From VRUE01 sp963745915 (GTDB lineage: Bacteria > Actinomycetota > Thermoleophilia > Solirubrobacterales > 70-9): a DNA stretch of 64,000 nucleotides. Position 1 is the stretch's first letter. Each line of letters begins with the position of its first letter. The position numbers and the translations under genes were made by a program. The notes beneath the pieces were generated by a model. It saw only the letters and a list, made by a program, of their open reading frames with translations, had not been told where the DNA came from and did no database searches. Shown piece by piece: positions 57,070-64,000 of the stretch. Location of the stretch: positions 2,170,001 to 2,234,000 of the forward strand of contig CAVUZA010000002.1 in assembly GCA_963745915.1 (NCBI GenBank), given 5' to 3'.

Positions 57070-57924
57070 GTGACCAAGACTGCGACCAAACCCCCCCAGC
57101 TCAAGAGTCTTTCCGAGTACATCCAGGAGCGCTTCGAAGACTTCTCCCGCTCGCAGAAAGACGTCGCCCGCTACATCGTCGACCACCTCGACGAGGCAGC
57201 CTTCCTCACCGCCGAGGAGCTGGCCCGGAGAGCGAGCACCTCGTCCTCGACGGTGGTGCGCTTCTCCCAGGCCCTCGGCTTCGAGGGCTACCCCGAGCTG
57301 CAGCAGGCGGCGATCGAGGAGTACCGCAACGCCGGCGCCGCCCCCAGCGCTTCCTCCAGCGCGGGTTCGCTCTTCTCCTTCGACCACTCCGAGCTGGAGA
57401 GCTCGCTGGGCGCCGACTACGCCAACCTCGAGGAAACGGCGCGCAAGCTGACTCGCGAGCAGGTCGACGGCGCCGTCGCCGCGCTGGCCGAAGCGCAGCG
57501 CGTGGTGATCGTCGGCGTCGACCAGATGGCCTTCTTCGCCAGCTACCTGCGCCACACCCTCAGCCTGCTCGACATCCGCGCCGAGATCGTCGCCAGCACC
57601 GGCGGCGAGTCGCTGCAGCGGCTCGGGCGGATCGACGAGGAGACGCTGGTCATCGTGCTCTCCTCGGGGCGCGCTCACCCGTTGCTGCTGCGGGCGATGA
57701 AGCTCGCCCTGCACCGCAGCGCCCGCACCCTGGCGATCTCCGACGCCTCGCTCTCGGAGGTCGGCGAGCACGCCGAGCTGACCCTCTACTTCTCCTCCAA
57801 CAGCCCCTCCTTCGCCCGCTCCAACACGGCGCTGATGGCCCTCGTCCAGGCCCTGGCCCACGGCCTCTACGCTCGCGACGAAGACAGCCACAAAGACCGC
57901 ATCCGCGCCTACAAGCTCAAGTAG
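57070..57924 (+). CDS. MurR/RpiR-family transcriptional regulator
   Basis: A 284-residue regulator. N-terminal HTH domain (residues 1-75; LSEYIQERFEDFSRSQKDVARYIVD and AEELARRASTSSSTVVRFSQAL), then a SIS sugar-isomerase domain (residues 130-270) with VVIVGVDQMAFFASYLRH and LVIVLSSGRAHPLLLRAM. Members sense phosphosugars. GTG start at 57070. No sugar operon is nearby. pdxS follows 52 bp later on the same strand. Confidence 0.93.
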   Translation: MTKTATKPPQLKSLSEYIQERFEDFSRSQKDVARYIVDHLDEAAFLTAEELARRASTSSSTVVRFSQALGFEGYPELQQAAIEEYRNAGAAPSASSSAGSLFSFDHSELESSLGADYANLEETARKLTREQVDGAVAALAEAQRVVIVGVDQMAFFASYLRHTLSLLDIRAEIVASTGGESLQRLGRIDEETLVIVLSSGRAHPLLLRAMKLALHRSARTLAISDASLSEVGEHAELTLYFSSNSPSFARSNTALMALVQALAHGLYARDEDSHKDRIRAYKLK

Positions 57925-57962
57925 GCCGAGCAAAAGCGCCGCTGGCCCGCGGGCCGAGAACG

Positions 57963-57968
57963 TAATAT
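57963..57968 (+). promoter_or_regulatory. -10 box of pdxS
   Basis: TAATAT ends 8 nt before the ATG at 57977. Leaderless pattern. Confidence 0.5.
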
Positions 57969-57976
57969 GCGGAGTC

Positions 57977-58864
57977 ATGGCTGAGCGAGCGACGTTCCGG
58001 GTCAAGACCGGCCTTGCCGAGATGCTGAAGGGCGGGGTGATCATGGACGTGGTCACCCCCGAGCAGGCGCGGATCGCGGAGAGCGCCGGCGCCTGCGCGG
58101 TGATGGCCCTGGAGAGGGTGCCGGCGGACATCCGCCGCGACGGCGGCGTGGCGCGGATGTCGGACCCGGCGATGATCAAGGGGATCCAGGAGGCGGTCTC
58201 GATCCCGGTCATGGCCAAGGCGCGGATCGGCCACTTCGCCGAGGCCCAGGTGCTGGAGGCGCTCGAGGTCGACTACATCGACGAGTCCGAGGTCCTGACC
58301 CCGGCCGACGAGAGCAACCACATCGACAAGCTCGCCTTCGAGGTGCCCTTCGTCTGCGGCGCGACCAACCTCGGCGAGGCGCTGCGCCGGGTCGGCGAGG
58401 GGGCGGCGATGATCCGCTCCAAGGGCGAGGCCGGGACCGGCAACGTGGTCGAGGCGGTGCGCCACATGCGCGAGATCGTCTCCGGCATCAAGCGGCTCGC
58501 CCAGCTCGGCCCCGAGGAGCTGTCCAGCGCTGCCAAAGACCTGCGGGCCCCGCTGGAAGTCGTCCACGAGGTGGCCGGCGAGGGCCGCCTGCCGGTGCCG
58601 CTCTTCTGCGCCGGGGGCATCGCCACGCCCGCCGACGCGGCGCTGATGATGCAGCTCGGCGCCGAAGGCAACTTCGTCGGCTCGGGCATCTTCAAGAGCG
58701 CCGACCCCGAGCGGCGGGCGAAGGCGATCGTCGAGGCGACCACCCACCACGACGACCCCGAGCGGGTCGCGGCCGCCTCGATCGGCCTCGGCGAGGCGAT
58801 GCCGGGCCTGGAGATCGCCGAGCTGGCCGCCGCCGACGCCCTGCTGCAGGACCGCGGTGCCTGA
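57977..58864 (+). CDS. pdxS: Pyridoxal 5'-phosphate synthase subunit PdxS
   Basis: A 295-residue TIM-barrel subunit. It builds PLP from ribose 5-phosphate, glyceraldehyde 3-phosphate and ammonia. Blocks: GLAEMLKGGVIMDVVTPEQARIAE, AVMALERVPADIR, PVMAKARIGHFAEAQVL, YIDESEVLTPAD, RSKGEAGTGNVVEAV, FCAGGIATPADAALMMQLGAEGNFVGSGIF. The catalytic Lys are in the AKARIGH and RSKGE segments. It overlaps pdxT by 8 bp (GTG at 58857). Confidence 0.97.
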   Translation: MAERATFRVKTGLAEMLKGGVIMDVVTPEQARIAESAGACAVMALERVPADIRRDGGVARMSDPAMIKGIQEAVSIPVMAKARIGHFAEAQVLEALEVDYIDESEVLTPADESNHIDKLAFEVPFVCGATNLGEALRRVGEGAAMIRSKGEAGTGNVVEAVRHMREIVSGIKRLAQLGPEELSSAAKDLRAPLEVVHEVAGEGRLPVPLFCAGGIATPADAALMMQLGAEGNFVGSGIFKSADPERRAKAIVEATTHHDDPERVAAASIGLGEAMPGLEIAELAAADALLQDRGA

Positions 58865-59447
58865 GCTGCGCCTCGGCGTCCTGGCGATCCAGGGAGGATT
58901 CGAAGCGCACCTGCGGATGCTGCGTGGGCTCGGCGCCGCGGCGCGCGAGGTCAAGCGACCCGAGCACCTGGTCGGCCTCGACGGGCTGGTCATCCCCGGC
59001 GGCGAGAGCACGACGATCGCGATGGGGATCGAGGCCGCCGGCCTCGCCGGCCCGATCCGCGCCCACCTCGAGGCGGGCGGCACGGTCTTCGGCACCTGCG
59101 CCGGGATGATCGTCTGCGACGACGCCCACCTCGGCCTGATCGACGCCACCGCGGAGCGCAACGCGTTCGGCCGCCAGCTGCAGAGCTTCGAGGCCGACCT
59201 CGCGGTCGAGGGGATCGGCGAGGAGCCGCTGCGCGCGGTCTTCATCCGCGCCCCCTGGGTCGAGCGCCACGGGCCCGGCGTCGAGGTTCTCGCCGCCTAC
59301 GCCGGCCACCCGGTGGCGATCCGCGAAGGCCGCGTCCTCGCCTGTGCCTTCCACCCGGAGCTGAGCGAGGACCCGCGGCTGCACGCACTGTTCATGGCGA
59401 TCACGACGAGCGCCCGCGAGCGCGCTCGAGAGGAGGCTGAGGCATGA
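58857..59447 (+). CDS. pdxT: Pyridoxal 5'-phosphate synthase glutaminase PdxT
   Basis: A 196-residue class I glutaminase feeding ammonia to PdxS. GTG start inside the end of pdxS. Blocks: LGVLAIQGGFEAHLRML, LVIPGGESTTIAMG, GTCAGMIVC (nucleophilic Cys), FIRAPWVE and CAFHPELSEDPRLH (His-Glu). Complete. Overlaps the aminopeptidase start by 4 bp (ATGA). Confidence 0.97.
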   Translation: MPELRLGVLAIQGGFEAHLRMLRGLGAAAREVKRPEHLVGLDGLVIPGGESTTIAMGIEAAGLAGPIRAHLEAGGTVFGTCAGMIVCDDAHLGLIDATAERNAFGRQLQSFEADLAVEGIGEEPLRAVFIRAPWVERHGPGVEVLAAYAGHPVAIREGRVLACAFHPELSEDPRLHALFMAITTSARERAREEAEA

Positions 59448-60547
59448 GGGACCCGAGGGTTGCGAACCTGGCGAAGATCCTGGTCGGCTACTCGACCAAG
59501 GTGCAGGAGGGCGAGGTGGTTGCGATCGACGGCGGCGCCGCCGGCGCGCCGCTGCTGCGCGCGGTCTACGAAGAGGTGCTGAAGGCCGGCGCCCACCCGA
59601 TCGTCAACGTCGCCCTCGACGGCGCCGCGGCGATCTTCTACGAACAGGCGAGCGACGCCCAGCTCGACTGGATCTCGCCGACGATGGAGTGGACGATCGA
59701 CAACGCCGACGTGCGGATCGCGGTCGGCGCCAGCACCAACACCCGCGAGCTCTCGGCGATCCCGCCGCAGCGCCAGACCCGGCGCGAGGCGGCGACCGGC
59801 CCGGTGCTCAACCGGATGATGCAGCGCAGCGCCGCTGGCGAGTTCCGCTGGTGCGGGACGATCTTCCCCACCGACGCCTACGCCTCGGAGGCCGAGATGA
59901 GCCTCGCCGCCTACGAGGACTTCTACTTCGGCGCCTGCCTCGCCGACGACCCCGACCCGCTGACCGCCTGGAAGCGCGCCTCGCAGGAGTGCGAGCGGCT
60001 TGCCGAGTGGATCCAGGGCCACGAGGAGGTGCGGGTCATCGCCCCGGGCACCGACATCACGCTCGGCATCGCCGGCCGCACCTTCATCCCCTGCAGCGGC
60101 GAACACAACATGCCCGACGGCGAGTTCTTCACCGGTCCGGTCGAGGACTCGGTCGAGGGCGAGGTCACCTTCCACCTGCCCTCGGTGATCGGCGGCCGCA
60201 TCGTCTCCGGCGTCCACCTGCGCTTCGAGGCCGGCAAGGTGGTCGACGCCGGCGCCGAGCGCGGCGAGGAGTTCCTGATCCAGCTGCTCGACACCGACGA
60301 GGGCGCCCGCCGCCTCGGCGAGCTGGGAATCGGCACCAACTACGGCATCGACCGCGGCACGCTCTCGGTCCTGCTCGACGAGAAGATCGGCGGCACCGTG
60401 CACATGGCGGTCGGCAAGTCCTACCCCGAGTCCGGTGGTGTCAACGACTCCGCCGTCCACACCGACCTGGTCTGCGACCTGCGCGGCGGCGGCAAGATCG
60501 AAGTCGACGGCGAGGACTTCCAGGTCGACGGCAAGTTCGTCGTCTGA
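59444..60547 (+). CDS. M29 family aminopeptidase
   Basis: A 367-residue thermophilic aminopeptidase-like (M29) enzyme. Blocks: GYSTKVQEGEVVAI, CSGEHNMPDGEFFTGPVEDSVEG with metal-binding Glu, and HMAVGKSYPESGGVNDSAVHTDLVCDL near the end, where His, Tyr and Asp complete the dinuclear metal site. It is coupled to pdxT by an ATGA overlap, an association seen in several actinobacteria. Confidence 0.92.
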   Translation: MRDPRVANLAKILVGYSTKVQEGEVVAIDGGAAGAPLLRAVYEEVLKAGAHPIVNVALDGAAAIFYEQASDAQLDWISPTMEWTIDNADVRIAVGASTNTRELSAIPPQRQTRREAATGPVLNRMMQRSAAGEFRWCGTIFPTDAYASEAEMSLAAYEDFYFGACLADDPDPLTAWKRASQECERLAEWIQGHEEVRVIAPGTDITLGIAGRTFIPCSGEHNMPDGEFFTGPVEDSVEGEVTFHLPSVIGGRIVSGVHLRFEAGKVVDAGAERGEEFLIQLLDTDEGARRLGELGIGTNYGIDRGTLSVLLDEKIGGTVHMAVGKSYPESGGVNDSAVHTDLVCDLRGGGKIEVDGEDFQVDGKFVV

Positions 60548-60563
60548 GCTGGCGCCTGAGCCC

Positions 60564-60995
60564 CTACTGGTTCGGGATCGGGGAGCCGGCTAGGAAGAAG
60601 AACCAGACGGTGAGGCAGGCGCCGGCGAGCAGGACGGAGCCCATCAGGACGGCCTCGACCACGGTGGTGGTGCTCGGTGCGCTCGGGGTGTCGCGCAGGC
60701 TCTTGAGCCAGGGCGGGCGCATCGGGGTGAGGCGGTTGGTGCCGGTGATCTGGACGTAGAGGCGGTTGAGGCGGCCGATCAGCCAGGCGATCAGCACGAT
60801 CGAGATCAGGATGCCGACGGCGACGACGAAGTAGGGGCCCTGACTGGGGAACTGGGTGTGGGAGAGCTTGGAGCCGATGTAGATCCAGCTCAGCGGGATC
60901 GCGGTCCACAGCGAGAGCGCCGCCAGCAGCATCGCGACGAAGACCAGACTGGCGGCCAGCGCCCGGGCCGGCCCGGCGTGTGAGTCGGTGGCCAT
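60564..60995 (-). CDS. Small membrane protein, unknown function
   Basis: A 143-residue protein with three hydrophobic helices (ASLVFVAMLLAALSLWTAIP, PYFVVAVGILISIVLIAWLIG, VVEAVLMGSVLLAGACLTVW). ATG 60995 was chosen; the frame is open further upstream, but that part is the antisense of yebC. A TATGAA box 7 nt upstream supports a leaderless start. It diverges from yebC with only 24 bp between starts. Confidence 0.65.
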   Translation of the reverse strand: MATDSHAGPARALAASLVFVAMLLAALSLWTAIPLSWIYIGSKLSHTQFPSQGPYFVVAVGILISIVLIAWLIGRLNRLYVQITGTNRLTPMRPPWLKSLRDTPSAPSTTTVVEAVLMGSVLLAGACLTVWFFFLAGSPIPNQ

Positions 60996-61002
60996 CTCCA
61001 CA

Positions 61003-61012
61003 TTCATAGAAT
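61003..61012. promoter_or_regulatory. Overlapping divergent -10 boxes (yebC and the membrane protein gene)
   Basis: TAGAAT (plus strand, 61007-61012) is 7 nt before the yebC ATG at 61020; TATGAA (minus strand, 61008-61003) is 7 nt before the ATG at 60995. The two boxes share bases 61007-61008, so both transcripts cannot start at the same time. Confidence 0.5.
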
Positions 61013-61019
61013 GGCATCC

Positions 61020-61772
61020 ATGTCGGGTCATTCGAAGTGGTCTTCGATTAAGCACAAGAAGGGCGCCGCCGACGCCAAGCGCGGCAAGCTGTTCACCAAG
61101 CTGGCGCGGGCGATCACCGTCGCCGCCCGCGACGGCGGCCCCGACCCCGAGGGCAACGCGGCGCTGGCCACCGCGGTGCAGAAGGCGCGCGACGCCTCGA
61201 TGCCGAAGGACAACATCCAGCGCGCGATCGACCGCGGCAGCGGCGTCGGCAGCGACGCGGCGGCGATCGAGCAGGTCAGCTTCGAGGGCTACGGCCCCGG
61301 CGGCGCGGCGATCCTGGTCGAGGCCCTGACCGACAACCGCAACCGCACCAGCGCCGACGTCCGCCACGCCTTCACCAAGCACCACGGCAGCCTCGGCGAG
61401 CCCGGCTCGGTGGCCTGGATCTTCGAGAAACGCGGCGTCGTCGTGCTCGACGGCGAGCGCTACGGCGAGGACGACGCGATCGTCGCGATCGACGCCGGCG
61501 CCGAGGACGTGCGCGAGGACGGCGGGCAGCTGCGGGTGATCTGCGAGGCCGCCGACCTCTCCGCCGTGCGCGCCGCGCTCGAGGGGGCCGGTGTGGAGGT
61601 CCAGTCCGCCGAGGTGACGATGGAGCCAAAGAGCACGGTGATGGTCAAGGGCTCGGAGGCCGAATGGCTGCTGAAGCTCGTGGACGCGCTCGAAGATCAC
61701 GACGACGTCAACGAGGTCCATGCCAACTTCGACGTGCCCGCGGAGATTCTCGAAAAGCTCGCCGCAGCTTAG
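61020..61772 (+). CDS. yebC: YebC/PmpR family protein
   Basis: A 250-residue protein. ATG 61020 (MSGHSKWSSIKHKKGAADAKRGKLF) was chosen over ATG 61011. Family blocks: KDNIQRAIDRG, FEGYGPGGAAILVEALTDNRNRT, FTKHHGSLGEPGSVAWIFEKRG and STVMVKGSEAEWLLKLVDAL. Members regulate transcription, and recently some act in resolving ribosome stalls at proline runs. It precedes ruvCAB, as in many bacteria. Confidence 0.95.
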   Translation: MSGHSKWSSIKHKKGAADAKRGKLFTKLARAITVAARDGGPDPEGNAALATAVQKARDASMPKDNIQRAIDRGSGVGSDAAAIEQVSFEGYGPGGAAILVEALTDNRNRTSADVRHAFTKHHGSLGEPGSVAWIFEKRGVVVLDGERYGEDDAIVAIDAGAEDVREDGGQLRVICEAADLSAVRAALEGAGVEVQSAEVTMEPKSTVMVKGSEAEWLLKLVDALEDHDDVNEVHANFDVPAEILEKLAAA

Positions 61773-61781
61773 GAACCGAAA

Positions 61782-61849
61782 GGGCGCCGGGAGCAGGGCC
61801 TGCGGGAACTCCCGGCGAAGCCGGCCCGCAGGCCCTGCTCCCGGCGCCC
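61782..61849 (+). terminator. Very long hairpin between yebC and ruvC
   Basis: Perfect 25-bp arms (61782-61806 and 61825-61849) around an 18-nt loop that itself folds (CCGGC-GAA-GCCGG). It starts 10 nt after the yebC stop. No U-tract. It is the longest hairpin of the window. Confidence 0.7.
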
Positions 61850-61881
61850 CCCGGATACCTAGAGGCATCCGGGGCTGGGTA

Positions 61882-61887
61882 CAGAAT
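61882..61887 (+). promoter_or_regulatory. -10 box of ruvC
   Basis: CAGAAT ends 8 nt before the ATG at 61896 (TACAGA two bases earlier is an alternative). A weak leaderless example. Confidence 0.35.
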
Positions 61888-61895
61888 CAACTCCC

Positions 61896-62423
61896 ATGCA
61901 GGTCGTGATGGGAATCGATCCGGGTGCGGCGAACCTGGGGTTTGGCGTCGTCCGGGTCGAGGGCGGCCACATGGTGGCGCTCGACGGCGGCGTGGTGGAA
62001 ACCGCGCCCGAGCAGCCGATGGAGCGGCGGCTGGCGAAGATCCACGCCGAGCTCTCGAAGCTGCTCGAGTGGCACGAGCCGGCGGCGATGGCGCTCGAGG
62101 ACCTCTACTTCGGCAAGAACGTGCACTCGGCGATGGCGGTCGGCCGCGCCAGCGGCGCGGCGATGCTGGCCGCCGCCCAGCGCGGCGTGCGCTGCTTCAC
62201 CTACACCCCGCAGGCGATCAAGATGGCGGTCTGCGGCTCCGGCGCCGCCGGCAAGCAGCAGGTGCAGCGCATGGTCGGCACCCTGCTCGGCCTGCCCGAG
62301 CCGCCGACCCCCGACCACGCCGCCGACGCCCTCGCGGTCGCGATCTGCCACGGCGGCGCCGCCGGGCGCCTCGCCGCCGAGCAGGGCGCCTCCGAAGAGC
62401 TCGCCGGGAGGCTGGCCGGATGA
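61896..62423 (+). CDS. ruvC: Crossover junction endodeoxyribonuclease RuvC
   Basis: A 175-residue Holliday-junction nuclease. The catalytic acids lie in VMGIDPGAANLGFG (Asp), ALEDLYFGKN (Glu), and PDHAADALAVAICH (Asp, Asp). YTPQAIKMAVCG and GSGAAGKQQVQRMV are conserved. ATG 61896. It overlaps ruvA by 4 bp (ATGA). Confidence 0.97.
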   Translation: MQVVMGIDPGAANLGFGVVRVEGGHMVALDGGVVETAPEQPMERRLAKIHAELSKLLEWHEPAAMALEDLYFGKNVHSAMAVGRASGAAMLAAAQRGVRCFTYTPQAIKMAVCGSGAAGKQQVQRMVGTLLGLPEPPTPDHAADALAVAICHGGAAGRLAAEQGASEELAGRLAG

Positions 62424-63016
62424 TCGCCGCGGTGCGCGGCGAGGTGATGGTGCGCCGTCCCGACCACGTCGTCGTCGACGCCGGCGGCGTCGGCTACCGG
62501 CTGGCGGTCTCGGCCGAGACGCTGAAGTCGGTGCCGGCCACAGGCCGCGAGGTCTTCCTGCACGCCGAGCTGATCCCGCGCGACGACGCCCTCTCCCTCT
62601 TCGGCTTCTCCTCCGAGGAGGAGCGCGACCTCTTCGGCCAGCTGATCTCGGTCAGCGGCATCGGGCCCAAGGTGGCGCTGGCGGTGCTCTCGGGCGGGCC
62701 GGTGCGCGAGCTGCTGCGGGCGATCGCCGCCGGCGACGCGAAGCGCTTCCAGGCCGTGCCGGGGATCGGCAAGCGGACCTCGGAGCGGATCATCGTCGAG
62801 CTGCGCGAGAAGGTCGCCGGCGAGCTCGAGGAAGGCGTGGCGATCGCCGCCGCCGAAGGCGCCGACGCCCGCAACCTCGCCCGCGACGGCCTGGTCAACC
62901 TCGGCTACGAGCTGGCCGAGGCCGAGCGGCTGCTCGAAGGGGTCGAGAGCGAGGACGCCGAGGAGCTGATCGCCGCCGCCCTGCGCAAGGCCGGCGGCGC
63001 CCGGAGCCGCTCGTGA
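62420..63016 (+). CDS. ruvA: Holliday junction branch migration protein RuvA
   Basis: A 198-residue protein binding the four-way junction. ATG 62420 is in the end of ruvC. Domain I OB-fold (IAAVRGEVMVRRPDHVVVDAGGVGY), domain II helix-hairpin-helix (LFGQLISVSGIGPKVALAVLSG and FQAVPGIGKRTSERIIVELREK), and the C-terminal domain III (DGLVNLGYELAEAERLLEGV) are present. It overlaps ruvB by 4 bp (GTGA). Confidence 0.97.
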   Translation: MIAAVRGEVMVRRPDHVVVDAGGVGYRLAVSAETLKSVPATGREVFLHAELIPRDDALSLFGFSSEEERDLFGQLISVSGIGPKVALAVLSGGPVRELLRAIAAGDAKRFQAVPGIGKRTSERIIVELREKVAGELEEGVAIAAAEGADARNLARDGLVNLGYELAEAERLLEGVESEDAEELIAAALRKAGGARSRS

Positions 63017-64000
63017 GCGAGAAGCGGATCCGCACCCCGGGCGTCGGCGGGCCGCTGCCGCCCGGCGAGGGCGAGGAGGCCGGCTTCGAGGACGTCCGCG
63101 TCCACGACGCCCGCGCCGACGCGCCCGACGAGGACCTCGACCGCTCGCTGCGGCCGCGGACCCTGGCCGAGTTCGTCAACCAGGAACAGGTCACCGAGCA
63201 GCTGGCGATCTTCATCGAGGCGGCGCGGGGACGGGGCGAGCCGCTCGACCACGTCCTGCTCGCCGGGCCGCCGGGGCTGGGCAAGACCTCGCTGGCCCAC
63301 ATCGTCGCCGAGGAGATGGGCGTGCCGATGGTGCAGACCGCCGGCCCGGCGCTCGAGCGCAAGGCCGACGTCGCCTCCTTCCTCACCTCGCTGGAGCCCG
63401 GCAGCGTCTTCTTCGTCGACGAGATCCACCGCCTCGGGCGGGCCGTCGAGGAGACCCTCTACCCGGCGATGGAGGACGGCGAGCTGCCGGTCGTGCTCGG
63501 CCAGGGCGCCGGGGCGCGCACCGTCACCCTGCCGCTGCCGCCCTTCACCCTGATCGGCGCCACCACCCGCGCCGGCCTGCTGACCACGCCGCTGCGCGAC
63601 CGCTTCGGGCTCTCGCACCGGGTCGAGCACTACAGCCCCGCGCACCTGGGCGAGATCGTCTCGCGCTCGGCCGGCATCCTCGGGGTCGAGATCGACGCCG
63701 GCGGCGCCGAGACGATCGCCTCGCGCTCACGCGGCACGCCGCGGGTCGCCAACCGGCTGCTGAAGCGGGTGCGCGACTTCGCCCAGGTCAAGGACCGCGG
63801 CGCGATCGACGCCGAGGTGGCGGCGGCGGCGCTGGCGATGCTCGAGGTCGACGCCGGCGGCCTCGACCGCGCCGACCGCGCCCTGCTCGACACCGTGGCG
63901 AGCAAGTTCGGCGGCGGCCCGGTCGGGCTCTCGACCCTGGCCGTGGCGATCGGCGAGGAGGCCGACACGATCGAGGACGTACTCGAGCCGTACCTGCTGC
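63013..64000 (+). CDS. ruvB: Holliday junction helicase RuvB (truncated by window end)
   Basis: GTG 63013 overlaps the ruvA stop and the frame stays open to the end of the window, so the C-terminus is missing. AAA+ motifs: Walker A LLAGPPGLGKTSLAHIV, Walker B VFFVDEIHRLGRAVEE, sensor 1 LIGATTRAGLL, the Arg finger region LRDRFGLSHRVEHY, and the winged-helix start FGGGPVGLSTLAVAIGEE. The N-terminus has about 45 residues before SLRPRTLAEFV, longer and more Gly/Pro-rich than the common RuvB. Confidence 0.95.
   Translation, partial: MSEKRIRTPGVGGPLPPGEGEEAGFEDVRVHDARADAPDEDLDRSLRPRTLAEFVNQEQVTEQLAIFIEAARGRGEPLDHVLLAGPPGLGKTSLAHIVAEEMGVPMVQTAGPALERKADVASFLTSLEPGSVFFVDEIHRLGRAVEETLYPAMEDGELPVVLGQGAGARTVTLPLPPFTLIGATTRAGLLTTPLRDRFGLSHRVEHYSPAHLGEIVSRSAGILGVEIDAGGAETIASRSRGTPRVANRLLKRVRDFAQVKDRGAIDAEVAAAALAMLEVDAGGLDRADRALLDTVASKFGGGPVGLSTLAVAIGEEADTIEDVLEPYLL

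Noticed and set aside
1..64000. CRISPR array, rRNA operon, complete prophage or insertion sequence with transposase
   Set aside because: I looked for regularly spaced repeats, rRNA-like sequence and transposase motifs and saw none; the only recombinase fragment is the one at 15839-16360.

Overview
The window is very GC-rich, densely coded bacterial chromosome. The order tlyA-nadK-recN-steA-steB-pyrG-(...)-xerD is the one kept in Actinobacteria, where Mycobacterium has the same run. DUF3866, SteA/SteB and MctB-type proteins, GTG/TTG starts and ATGA/GTGA stop-start overlaps fit the same phylum. Several small secreted or membrane proteins with no obvious relatives, and the general style of the genes, point to the deep-branching Thermoleophilia (Solirubrobacterales-like). 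That class-level call is an inference.

Layout. 1-11.8 kb is housekeeping: the end of aroC, a fused aroK-aroB, aroQ and an Xaa-Pro peptidase (shikimate operon); a diguanylate cyclase; two peptidases on the minus strand; efp-nusB; and ispA (with an XseB-like N-terminal extension)-dxs. From 11.9 to 19.4 kb, inserted between dxs and tlyA, lies an accessory island of lower coding density and lower GC. It holds a truncated tyrosine recombinase, a VapBC pair followed by a HEPN-like gene, a second antitoxin with a decayed VapC, a DUF2283 gene, a SEC-C protein and a membrane coiled-coil protein. Two perfect 67-bp direct repeats and a third partial copy divide it. From 19.4 to 38.4 kb is a long housekeeping run: tlyA, nadK, an MFS pump, recN, steA, steB, a MraY/WecA-like transferase, pyrG, a PepT-like peptidase, DUF3866, xerD, mutM, a TetR/HD pair, recO, dgt, dnaG. 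tlyA, dgt, dnaG and the next gene (HNH) carry single-base indels, eight of them packed into about 2.2 kb.

From 38.4 to 44.1 kb are an HNH gene, tRNA-Asn, a glycosyltransferase, an SDR, a thioredoxin-like lipoprotein plus HPt protein, and a CAT-anticodon tRNA whose 3' part is duplicated 826 bp downstream around a DUF2442/DUF4160 pair, followed by an RHH/RelE-type toxin-antitoxin pair. From 44.2 to 57 kb are a sulfatase with its formylglycine-generating enzyme, small DUF proteins, a cytochrome P450, a LEA-like repeat lipoprotein, an APC-type transporter, an SQR-like flavoprotein, a YHYH protein and membrane proteins. From 57 kb to the end are an RpiR regulator, pdxS-pdxT-aminopeptidase (vitamin B6), and yebC-ruvC-ruvA-ruvB.

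Two patterns run across the window. First, operon-leading genes very often have a TANNNT -10 box 6-8 nt before the start codon, which predicts widespread leaderless transcription. Second, several intergenic gaps (and one CDS) hold long, nearly perfect inverted repeats with arms of 9 to 25 bp and short loops, mostly just after stop codons and without a U-tract.
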